A stretch of 64,000 bases of DNA from Bdellovibrio bacteriovorus (GTDB taxonomy: Bacteria; Bdellovibrionota; Bdellovibrionia; Bdellovibrionales; Bdellovibrionaceae). A program made the position numbers and the translations under genes. This document shows, one piece after another, positions 43,726-50,934 of the stretch. The stretch spans positions 186,001 to 250,000 of the forward strand of contig NZ_LUKE01000003.1 of assembly GCF_001592735.1 (NCBI RefSeq), read 5' to 3'. How positions within the stretch are numbered: the first letter of the stretch is position 1; each line of letters starts with the position of its first letter. Under the pieces are notes generated by a model that ran no database searches, was not told where the DNA came from, and worked only from the letters and a program-made list of their open reading frames with translations.

Positions 43726-44838
43726 CTACGCTTTACGCAATTCATTAAGCTTTTGGCTCAATTCTAAGTTAAGTCGCTCCAGCGCTGCTGCGGCGACTTT
43801 TAGTTTTTCGTGCTCTTCATTTTTGGCCGACCACATATAGCGCAAACTTTCCAACTGTTCTTGCAGCTGGAAGTTGTCGCGCTCTAGTTTTTGAATGCGT
43901 TCTTGGTCTTCCACCACGCGAACTTGTAGATCTGCATGTTCCACGCCCAATTTCTGGTTTTGGCGGGTCAATTCACCCATGCGATCAGATTGCTTGGCGA
44001 GATCTTTTTCTAAGCGAGCTTTCAAGTCCTCTTTGCTGCGGCGAAGAGTGACGATCTCGTTTTCAAGAGTGTCTTGGCGCTCTAAAGCGGTGTGCAGCTT
44101 TAAAGATTTAAGCTCAAGATCTTCTTGAACTGTCTGAAGCTGGGTCAGCTGTTTCGTTAAAGTTTCGATCTGTGATTCATAGTATTGAACCATCTCTTGA
44201 GCTTTTTTCTCTGACGCTTCGACTTGATAGCGAGAGTTTTTAGAGACTTCAATGATTTGATGGCGTAAATCGCGCAACAAAGCTTCGCGAGCTTCCGTTT
44301 GGCTTTCAAGTTGCTGAACTTTAAGTTCTTGGGTGCGAGAGTATTCTTTAAGTTCAGAAATATAAGGTTTTACTTGGGTCTTGATGCGTTCATGGTATTT
44401 CACGTGACGAGTCAGTTCGCTGGTCATCGTCTTCACTTTTTCGTTTAAGACGCGAGCCTTTTCAGCGTGAATTTCTTTTTCTTTTTCTAACTGATCCACC
44501 TTTTGTTTCCAGATCGCATCTTTTTCTTTCCAGATAAGAATTTGATCGGTCACAGAAGATTGCGAAAGACGGGCTTTATTAGTCTCGTCAGAAAGTTTTT
44601 GATTTTCCAGTTCTAAAATCGAAAGACGACGCAGAGATACTTTCAAGCGCGCCATAAGGTCTTCATTTTGGGAAATCAGGTTTTCCACGGTGCTAGATTT
44701 AAGAATGTCTTTGGGCAGATGACTTAAATCTTGCGATCGGGGAAGTTCATCCGGCAAAGGAATTTGACCTACTGACTGATCAGCAGTTTCAAAGTCTAAG
44801 TGTGATAATCGTGCCTGGTGGAAAGAATCGGTTTCCAT
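43726..44838 (-). CDS. Long coiled-coil protein
   Basis: A 370-residue protein, cytoplasmic by lack of signal or membrane segment. Residues ~50-370 are almost unbroken heptad coiled coil (Leu/Lys/Glu/Gln rich). The first ~45 residues are a disordered, Pro-containing head (IPLPDELPRSQD). It may be structural or filament-forming, and a comparison with the intermediate-filament-like Ccrp of Bdellovibrio would be natural; I cannot say it is Ccrp. GGAGGAGG is a very strong ribosome site. A palindrome (44853-44874) lies at the predicted transcription start. Confidence 0.75.
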   Translation of the reverse strand: METDSFHQARLSHLDFETADQSVGQIPLPDELPRSQDLSHLPKDILKSSTVENLISQNEDLMARLKVSLRRLSILELENQKLSDETNKARLSQSSVTDQILIWKEKDAIWKQKVDQLEKEKEIHAEKARVLNEKVKTMTSELTRHVKYHERIKTQVKPYISELKEYSRTQELKVQQLESQTEAREALLRDLRHQIIEVSKNSRYQVEASEKKAQEMVQYYESQIETLTKQLTQLQTVQEDLELKSLKLHTALERQDTLENEIVTLRRSKEDLKARLEKDLAKQSDRMGELTRQNQKLGVEHADLQVRVVEDQERIQKLERDNFQLQEQLESLRYMWSAKNEEHEKLKVAAAALERLNLELSQKLNELRKA

Positions 44839-44852
44839 AGCCCTCCTCCATG

Positions 44853-44874
44853 AAGTCTAGGTCGCCCTAGACTT
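44853..44874 (-). promoter_or_regulatory. Perfect 9-4-9 palindrome at the predicted start of transcription
   Basis: AAGTCTAGG-TCGC-CCTAGACTT. Relative to the promoter at 44876-44904 it spans roughly -5 to +17, so it could be an operator, or a 5'-terminal stem-loop of the mRNA just before the GGAGGAGG ribosome site. Confidence 0.6.
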
Positions 44875-44875
44875 T

Positions 44876-44904
44876 ATAATCTCAAGATGAAACGACCCCG
44901 TCAA
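44876..44904 (-). promoter_or_regulatory. Candidate promoter of the coiled-coil gene
   Basis: Minus strand TTGACG (44904-44899), 17-base spacer, GATTAT (44881-44876). The -35 is near-consensus; the -10 is moderate. Confidence 0.5.
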
Positions 44905-44971
44905 ACCTTGGTCTGTAAGACTGGACCTATGTCTGCTTAAGACTTAGGGCGATCTGCCCGAAAAGAGAGTC

Positions 44972-45532
44972 ATGGCAGTTCCAGCATTGAAAGACGGGAA
45001 GTCTGAACAAATCTTTGATATGAAAATCGACAGCTCTGATTTAGGGCGGCCGGATTCATTGCGCTATAATATTCTCACGTGGGTTTTAGATGAGCGCTAT
45101 GATCGCGCCATCGAAGAGTTGAAAGACTTTCTTGAGAAGCCCTCGGACTATCCTAATTTTAAACCTCGAATCACGCGTTTTGTGAATCATTCCATTGATC
45201 TGATCTATGCAATTAAGGCAAAGCGTTCATTTCCCGGGATCAACTCTTTAACTCGAGCTAAGCAGCAAGAACTTCGCGAAAAGTTCAAAGAGCACTTTAG
45301 GGAGTTAGAGTATGTGCTTAAAACTGTTGAGAAAATTCACGGAGATTTGCGAGTTCAAGACGTGCGTTCAACTATCTATGTAGTACGCGCTTTATGGATT
45401 GCAACGGTGTCTTTGATTGTTTTGGCGTTTGGACTGGAAATCGTCCACGGCTTAGCAAAGACCACGGTTGTGGTCTTTGATGATTCTTTCGGACACTTCG
45501 CCAACTGGCTCGCCGAAGTCATTGGGTTTTGA
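44972..45532 (+). CDS. Hypothetical protein with a C-terminal membrane segment
   Basis: A 186-residue protein that I do not recognise. Residues ~1-125 are soluble and helical with many Lys/Arg/Glu (DERYDRAIEELKDFLEKPSDYP, ELREKFKEHFRELEYVLKTVEKI). One membrane helix (~136-158) follows, then ~25 residues ending at VIGF. This suggests a tail-anchored type protein. Its TGA stop is directly followed by REP-like copy C. Confidence 0.65.
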   Translation: MAVPALKDGKSEQIFDMKIDSSDLGRPDSLRYNILTWVLDERYDRAIEELKDFLEKPSDYPNFKPRITRFVNHSIDLIYAIKAKRSFPGINSLTRAKQQELREKFKEHFRELEYVLKTVEKIHGDLRVQDVRSTIYVVRALWIATVSLIVLAFGLEIVHGLAKTTVVVFDDSFGHFANWLAEVIGF

Positions 45533-45533
45533 G

Positions 45534-45621
45534 CGAGCCGCTTTCGGCTCTCGCCGAAACGAAGCTCCGGATTGCCGAGCCGCGTTCGGCCGGGGCCGAA
45601 CCGTCGCTCCGGACTACCGTC
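45534..45621 (-). repeat. REP-like palindromic repeat, copy C (double unit)
   Basis: On the minus strand: ACGGTAGTCCGGAGC-GACGGTTCGGCC-ccg-GCCGAAC-GCGGCTC, then a second, diverged unit GGCAATCCGGAGC-TTCGTTTCGGC-gaga-GCCGAAA-GCGGCTC. In unit 2 the inner stem is TTTCGGC/GCCGAAA, with changes on both sides that keep pairing. It fills the 91-base gap between convergent genes ending at 45532 and 45624. Confidence 0.8.
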
Positions 45622-45623
45622 CT

Positions 45624-46820
45624 CTATTTTTTCAAACTCTGATAAGCGGCTTCAAGAACCGGAACTAAGTGTCCGCCTTCAAGAAGCTTATTGTTAACGA
45701 AGATCGTCGGTGTGCCGCGGATCTGAGCGGTAGCACCTTCTTTGGCCATCTTGCGAATTGATTCTTGCATTGCGGGATCTTGAACGCATTTTTTTAGTTC
45801 ATCCAAGTTCAAACCCAGCTTTTCAGAAGCCGCTTGAAGATTTTGATCTAAGTTGGGAGTGCGTAACACGGTTTCTTGGGTATCAAAGAAGAAGTCATGG
45901 GTTTCCCAGCCTTTTTTAGACTGCTGTTCAGCACACATAACTGCGGCCGCGATGCCACAAGAAATGCCGTCGCCCCCTTGGATGGCTTGGTTGCACGTGC
46001 CATCCAAAGGGAAAGGTTTAAATTGCAAGCGCACATCGGGGCGGCTTTTTGTGAATGCATGAAGGCCAGGGGCTGCGTGCTTACAATGCGGGCAACGGAA
46101 GTCCGCAAATTCCACGATTGTCATCACAGGTTCGCCGGTTCCTTTTTGTAAAATAAGGCCGGCTGCAGGATCAAAAGTTTGCACGGTCGCGACATTCCAA
46201 TAAGCGATTTTTTCTTCGCTGATTTTAGCAATCTTAGAATAGCCATGACTTTCTAGAAACATAATATTTCCTAAGAACGCAATCACTGGAATCGCTATGG
46301 CAAAACCAAGAACCCAGCGTTCTGTGACGAAGATGTCTTTAAAGTCATTCATTAGATTTGAAACTGAAACCTCATAAGCTCCTAAAAGAACGCAAATAAA
46401 GGTGATCAATGAAAGGACATAGCTGGTAATGCAGAAGATACAAAGGTTCGCCATTTGTGTGGAGATGAGGCCCATCACGATAGATGCGATCAGCGTGATT
46501 CCTGAAAGCATCAAGGTATAGCGAGAGGCTTTTTCTTTGTCCTGGACCAGGTTAAAGCGAGTCACTAAGAGGAAATACAGAAGGACTAAGTTTGTTGCCA
46601 ATCCCCAAAGAGCCATCGGAATGCCGAAAAGGGCCGAAAAGCTGCTGGCAGCAACAGCATCACAGTTCATGACATCGTTGATGTTACACATGGAGCCTTC
46701 CGTGGGGGCTCCAAACTTCAGTTCATAGTAGTGAGTGCTTAGATATCCGAAAACACCCAGCGCTAAAAGAGTCGAAATAAGGGCGACAAGTAAAAAGCTA
46801 TTTTTCGCATTGTTTTTCAT
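45624..46820 (-). CDS. VKOR-DsbA fusion, periplasmic disulfide-forming system
   Basis: A 398-residue inner-membrane protein. The N-terminal vitamin K epoxide reductase domain (four or five membrane segments, ~5-190) has loop cysteines ~45 and ~53 (CNINDVMNC) and the quinone-side CIFC (127/130). A periplasmic thioredoxin-like DsbA domain (~225-398) has active-site CPHC (243/246) and cis-Pro in GTPTIF. It joins the oxidant regenerator (DsbB role) with the thiol oxidase in one chain. ATG 46820 follows GGGGG; a TTG 12 codons upstream is less likely. LptD, encoded nearby, often needs disulfides. Confidence 0.9.
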   Translation of the reverse strand: MKNNAKNSFLLVALISTLLALGVFGYLSTHYYELKFGAPTEGSMCNINDVMNCDAVAASSFSALFGIPMALWGLATNLVLLYFLLVTRFNLVQDKEKASRYTLMLSGITLIASIVMGLISTQMANLCIFCITSYVLSLITFICVLLGAYEVSVSNLMNDFKDIFVTERWVLGFAIAIPVIAFLGNIMFLESHGYSKIAKISEEKIAYWNVATVQTFDPAAGLILQKGTGEPVMTIVEFADFRCPHCKHAAPGLHAFTKSRPDVRLQFKPFPLDGTCNQAIQGGDGISCGIAAAVMCAEQQSKKGWETHDFFFDTQETVLRTPNLDQNLQAASEKLGLNLDELKKCVQDPAMQESIRKMAKEGATAQIRGTPTIFVNNKLLEGGHLVPVLEAAYQSLKK

Positions 46821-46904
46821 GCCCCCATTGAATCGTAGTTTACTGCTTGAAATCAATCAAAATTATGTGAAAGTAAATATTAACTGATCAAGGAAGATAC
46901 AGCA

Positions 46905-48536
46905 TTGAACGACCTGCAAAAATGGATTCGCATCCGCAAAGATCTCTATCTGCAAATGGAACGACAGGTGAGGCATCGTCTAGGCGAAGATACACCAGAA
47001 TTGATGCACTATCGCAAAGCCTATACGCGCGAGTTCTCAAAAAAATGGCAGGTCTCTAGTAAAGAAGCTCTGTGGGAGCAGGTCGATCGATCCAGCGTTA
47101 TCATGATCGGGGATTTTCACGCTCTTCATCAATCACAAAAAGCTCAATTGAGAATACTTCGGCACATTGCTCCTCGTCGCAAAGTGATTTTGGCGGTCGA
47201 GTTTTTTGAGGCCGCGGATCAAGATAAGGTGCATAAGTATCTTGCCGGACAAATGAGCGAAAAGGACTTCTTAAAGGCCATTGATTGGAAAAACGACTGG
47301 GGATTTCCATGGGAGCATTATCGTCCTCTTTTACGTTGGGCCCAAAAGCACAAGGCTCCGGTTTATGGCCTTAATAAGAGCTATAAAAAGAAAAGTGCAT
47401 CGACTTTGCATTCGCGTGACGTCTTTGCTGGAAAAATAATCACCCAGTTGGTGGAACAAAATCCCGAGCATCTTGTTGTTGTGATTTATGGTGATCTGCA
47501 TCTGGCTTCATCACATATTCCGCAAGAAATGGAAAAAGGCCTAGGTAAGGCTTTCTCTAAACGTATTTTGCGCGTCTTTCAAAATTCAGAACCCATTTAC
47601 TTTCAGCTTTTGCAAAAAGAGCTTGAAGGTACGACCGACTTGGTTCGTCTTTCGCAAAATGTTTTTTGTCTGATGAGTGTCCCGCCCTGGGTGAAGTGGC
47701 AGAATTATTTAATGTACCTAGAGCAAGCCTATGATTTGGATCTGGCCGAAGATGACGACGATGAGGATGACGAAGTTTTAGATTACACCGATCATGTCGG
47801 TCGCTATGTGAAAATCATGGCTGAAGAGTTGGGCGTGGATGTGTCCTTATCCGATCTTTCCGTTTACACCGCGCGGGATACCGCCTTTTGGTCGCAGGTG
47901 CGTGAAAATTACGACGCCAAAAAAATCAAATGGATTGAATCCATGATTAGTGAAGAGATGTCTTTTTATTTGCCCGAAATACGTGCGGCTTATCTCGCCC
48001 GGGCAACGGTCAATCATGCGGCCTCTTTAGCGATGCAATATGTGCGGGCTTCGTTAAGTTCGGCTAAAAGGCTTCAGGGGGATATGCCGAAGGATTTTTT
48101 AAGTCTGATATGGTTAGAAGGTATGGCGTATTTCGGCTCTAAGATGATCAACCACAAGCGTAAAACAGACACGTTGGCAGACATCAAAGCAAGTCTTGCC
48201 TCGCGAACGCCGGTGGACTTAGGGAAAGAGGCTTTGCAGTTGGCGTTGACGCAGAAAATGCACGAGCTGATGGTGATCACCGGTGTTTCTCGACACAAGA
48301 TGCAGGCAAGGCCCAGGAAAAAAGAATCCTATCTGATGGCCGCGACATTATTGGGGGGAATGATCGGCGAGAGGCTGTACAGTGGGTATCGTAAAAAGCA
48401 GATCTCTGAAATGACCGTGCGCAAATTCTTAAGTAAGTCCGTTGAAGATGAAAGCTTCAATATTGCATACTATGATCTTATGGAAGTGGTTGAATCTTTA
48501 CCCGCACCTTTTCACAGTAAAAAGGAAAAGTTATGA
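46905..48536 (+). CDS. Large ChaN-domain protein
   Basis: A 543-residue protein. Residues ~60-250 match the ChaN fold (haem-binding uncharacterised lipoprotein family): VIMIGDFHALHQSQKAQL, VEFFEAADQDKV, VVVIYGDLHLASSHIP. Unlike ChaN it has no signal peptide or lipobox, and it continues for nearly 300 residues with a very acidic linker (~278-290, EDDDDEDDEV) and a helical C-terminal domain I do not recognise. Start is TTG 46905, ten bases after AAGGA. The next gene overlaps by 4 bases. Confidence 0.75.
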   Translation: MNDLQKWIRIRKDLYLQMERQVRHRLGEDTPELMHYRKAYTREFSKKWQVSSKEALWEQVDRSSVIMIGDFHALHQSQKAQLRILRHIAPRRKVILAVEFFEAADQDKVHKYLAGQMSEKDFLKAIDWKNDWGFPWEHYRPLLRWAQKHKAPVYGLNKSYKKKSASTLHSRDVFAGKIITQLVEQNPEHLVVVIYGDLHLASSHIPQEMEKGLGKAFSKRILRVFQNSEPIYFQLLQKELEGTTDLVRLSQNVFCLMSVPPWVKWQNYLMYLEQAYDLDLAEDDDDEDDEVLDYTDHVGRYVKIMAEELGVDVSLSDLSVYTARDTAFWSQVRENYDAKKIKWIESMISEEMSFYLPEIRAAYLARATVNHAASLAMQYVRASLSSAKRLQGDMPKDFLSLIWLEGMAYFGSKMINHKRKTDTLADIKASLASRTPVDLGKEALQLALTQKMHELMVITGVSRHKMQARPRKKESYLMAATLLGGMIGERLYSGYRKKQISEMTVRKFLSKSVEDESFNIAYYDLMEVVESLPAPFHSKKEKL

Positions 48537-48949
48537 AATTCAATTCTTGGTATTACAATCGCAACCTGAAGCCTCAGGGGCCGATTTCTACACCCGAGAT
48601 GAGGGAGAAAATCCGAAGTGGGGAGATTGGGCCTCATGACTTGGTTTGTGCTCAAGAAGACGGGCGCTGGATGGCGGCGATAGAATGGGGAGTTTTTGAA
48701 CAGCCCCTTTTTCCTGCAGCTCAAGAATTTATTCTAGGTAGGGATATCGTACCCGACGCTAAAGAGTGGGTTTTATTAGTTCATGATGTCGATAAACGAC
48801 TTTTGCAGGAAGGACCCTTTTCCATTGCCGAGTTGCGGTCGGGATTGCAGCTGAATAAAATTCGCCCTGACCAATTTGTGTGGAAGGCGGGCTTAACGGG
48901 ATGGAGCCGCATTGCGGATCGACCTGAATTCAAAGAGGCTATTAATTAG
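48533..48949 (+). CDS. Tandem GYF_2-like domain protein
   Basis: A 138-residue protein with two repeats of the short GYF_2 (DUF4339) pattern. Repeat 1 is SWYYNRNLKPQGPISTPEM...GEIGPHDLV...WMAA (~5-50). Repeat 2 is EWVLLVHDVDKRLLQEGPFSIAEL...NKIRPDQFVWKAGLTGWSRI (~77-130). Such modules usually bind peptides and often sit on other proteins; here they stand alone. The ATG overlaps the ChaN-like gene stop (ATGA), so the products are made in a linked ratio and may bind each other. Confidence 0.78.
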   Translation: MKFNSWYYNRNLKPQGPISTPEMREKIRSGEIGPHDLVCAQEDGRWMAAIEWGVFEQPLFPAAQEFILGRDIVPDAKEWVLLVHDVDKRLLQEGPFSIAELRSGLQLNKIRPDQFVWKAGLTGWSRIADRPEFKEAIN

Positions 48950-48955
48950 GTGAAT

Positions 48956-49228
48956 TTAGTTCAAGGATTCCTTAAGGTCTTTGCCGGGCTTAAAGCGGGG
49001 CACATAGGACTTAGGGATTTTCACCGCTTCACCTGTTTTAGGATTGCGACCTTGGCGAGGTTTTCTAACGCTTTTTGAAAATGTGCCGAACCCCACAAGC
49101 TTTACCTCGTCGCCTTTTTTAAGAGTGTCTTGAATGACTTTCAAGGTGGCGTCGAGGATGAGTTCAGATTGAGTCTTTGTGGTTTTTGTTTTTTCAGCGA
49201 CAAGTTCTACTAGTTGAGCTTTGTTCAT
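48956..49228 (-). CDS. hup: HU-family DNA-binding protein
   Basis: A 90-residue nucleoid protein. MNKAQLVELVA, VKLVGFGTFSKSVRKPRQGRNPKTGEAVKIPKSYVPRFKPGKDLKE shows the beta-arm with the conserved RxGRNPxTGE and intercalating-Pro region. ATG 49228 is preferred; a TTG six codons earlier overlaps the AAGGA ribosome site. It has its own promoter (49256-49284) and converges with the GYF gene. Confidence 0.95.
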   Translation of the reverse strand: MNKAQLVELVAEKTKTTKTQSELILDATLKVIQDTLKKGDEVKLVGFGTFSKSVRKPRQGRNPKTGEAVKIPKSYVPRFKPGKDLKESLN

Positions 49229-49255
49229 TTGCACAAGATCCTTCAAAGAGAAATC

Positions 49256-49284
49256 AAACTAATTTCGCCCCAAAAAATGGTCAA
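49256..49284 (-). promoter_or_regulatory. Promoter of the HU gene
   Basis: Minus strand TTGACC (49284-49279), 17-base spacer, TAGTTT (49261-49256). It places the transcription start about 20-25 bases before the ATG. Confidence 0.65.
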
Positions 49285-49380
49285 GTTAAAAGGGTGTGCA
49301 AATCTGCAAGCCAGTCCTTAGAAGCGTTGCGGCCTTTATAAAATCCCCCTAGACTTTCGTAAAGTTCTCTGTGTTTCAGG

Positions 49381-50103
49381 ATGAGACAGTCTCAATATCT
49401 ATCGTTTTTTGCCGATAAGAAACACATGAAAAATCAAAATGCGGTTTTCTTAATTTTCAGTCTTTGTTTAACTGTGGGGCTTGTTTCTGCGTACTCTCTT
49501 TTTGTAGGTTATTTTAATGGCCACGAACAGTATGAAGCGCGTTTAGCACAGCTTGAAAAACAAGTGGAAAATGAGCGTTTTGCGAACTCAATGCTGACGT
49601 ATCAGATTAAAGATTTTCAGCAGTCTGTGGCGCAGATTTTACCCGACAATAAAAAACTCCAAGCACACTATGAGATGAAGAACCTTGCGGCGGTGGTGCG
49701 TGCGCCGGCGAGTGATGAAAGCGTGGATTTGTCAGGTGTTTTATTTGCCAAAGGAAAACGTTATTTCAACGGTCAAGAGTACGATAAAGCCATTCGTGAA
49801 TTCAGCCAACTATTACAAAAGTACCCCTTGTCTGCTCATGGAGTAGAAGCTCGATTTTTAATCGCGGAAAGTTATTACTTAAAAAAAGATTTCCGCAGCA
49901 CTTTGTCGGAAATTGACGAAATGGTGACTCAGTTCCCGCAGCATGAATTAACAGGTTTTATTTTGCTGCGCATGGGGCAGATCAGTGAGAGTAATAATCA
50001 AACTGAAGAAGCTTCAGAGATCTATAAGACGGTCGCAAAAAACTTTAAAAACGAAGAGCTTCGCAATCAAGCTCGCAAACTTGCTCAGAGTGTTGAGTAC
50101 TGA
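49381..50103 (+). CDS. Membrane-anchored coiled-coil/TPR protein (CpoB-like layout)
   Basis: A 240-residue protein. One membrane segment (~21-44) is followed by a coiled coil (~50-85, LAQLEKQVENERFANSML) and tetratricopeptide-type repeats (~120-235; ALFAKGKRYFNGQEYDKAIREFSQLLQKYP, RFLIAESYYLKKDF). The order coiled coil then TPR is that of CpoB/YbgF, which links peptidoglycan synthesis with Tol-Pal, but tol-pal genes are not adjacent. An ATG at 49426 is a possible alternative start. The stop overlaps the next ATG by one base. Confidence 0.75.
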   Translation: MRQSQYLSFFADKKHMKNQNAVFLIFSLCLTVGLVSAYSLFVGYFNGHEQYEARLAQLEKQVENERFANSMLTYQIKDFQQSVAQILPDNKKLQAHYEMKNLAAVVRAPASDESVDLSGVLFAKGKRYFNGQEYDKAIREFSQLLQKYPLSAHGVEARFLIAESYYLKKDFRSTLSEIDEMVTQFPQHELTGFILLRMGQISESNNQTEEASEIYKTVAKNFKNEELRNQARKLAQSVEY

Positions 50104-50837
50104 TGAAAAAGTTCGCGAAGGTTTTGCTTTTTATCTTGGCATTCCAGTTGGAGGTTCGGGTTCGAGCTTCTACTGAAACTTTGCAGCAGCCCGAGGCTTG
50201 TTTACAAGGACAGGACACCTGCGCCGTCCAAGTTCTAAAATCAGGCTTTCATCTGACTAATAAAACACAAAGTTTTCATGCAACACCCGGGGCCACGGTG
50301 ATGCGCCTTTCAAGCTCGCAATGGCGTTTGATAAAAGGGGCCGTGTGGGTGGAAAAAGGATCTTTGGAAGTCCAAAGTGCTTATGCGGATATGAAAGCCA
50401 AGCACGGTCAATACTGGGTGATCAGTCAAGAGGACCGAGTGGTGATTCGTAATATGGATGCCGACCTTTCAGTAACCATGAGAGATGGTAAAATCGTGCA
50501 AGTTCCAGAAGGCTTTGAGTTTTGGGTGGCCGGGGTTGATTCTGAAGGTAAAACCGATTACGGCATGATTCGTCCGATCGATATGAAAGAGCATCTTCCG
50601 TTATGGAATTCGCTTTATGTCGGAAGCAAAGAAAACTTCAAAAAAGACGTTGAGCGCTATAAAATCACTTGGGGTGATTTGGCGGTGAAAAGTGCTGCGA
50701 TTTATAAAGAAATCATCAATCGCAAGATCGCCGCGGACGAAGCCTCTCAAAAGGCCCAAGAGCTGCGCGCCAAGCAGAAAGCCGAAGAAGCTAGGCGTCT
50801 GCGCCAGATCTATTGGCAGCGTTCTTTTGAAAGATAG
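50103..50837 (+). CDS. Secreted FecR-like protein
   Basis: A 244-residue protein. A signal peptide (~1-22) is followed by a beta-rich region (~40-170) with GATVMRLSSSQWRLIKGAVWVEKGSLEVQS, reminiscent of FecR/OstA-like jellyroll repeats. An Ala/Lys/Glu/Arg-rich helix (~205-244) ends the protein. Its role is unknown. TGATG coupling to the TPR gene and 97 bases to the long coiled-coil gene suggest one operon. Confidence 0.65.
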   Translation: MKKFAKVLLFILAFQLEVRVRASTETLQQPEACLQGQDTCAVQVLKSGFHLTNKTQSFHATPGATVMRLSSSQWRLIKGAVWVEKGSLEVQSAYADMKAKHGQYWVISQEDRVVIRNMDADLSVTMRDGKIVQVPEGFEFWVAGVDSEGKTDYGMIRPIDMKEHLPLWNSLYVGSKENFKKDVERYKITWGDLAVKSAAIYKEIINRKIAADEASQKAQELRAKQKAEEARRLRQIYWQRSFER

Positions 50838-50934
50838 TTTTAAGCTAGACGCTGGTCCTGATTTTAATTCTTGAAAAGTGTGAAATGACGTTTTGTCCGA
50901 AGGCTCGTGTTAATCTGGAGCCTGGGAGGATAGG

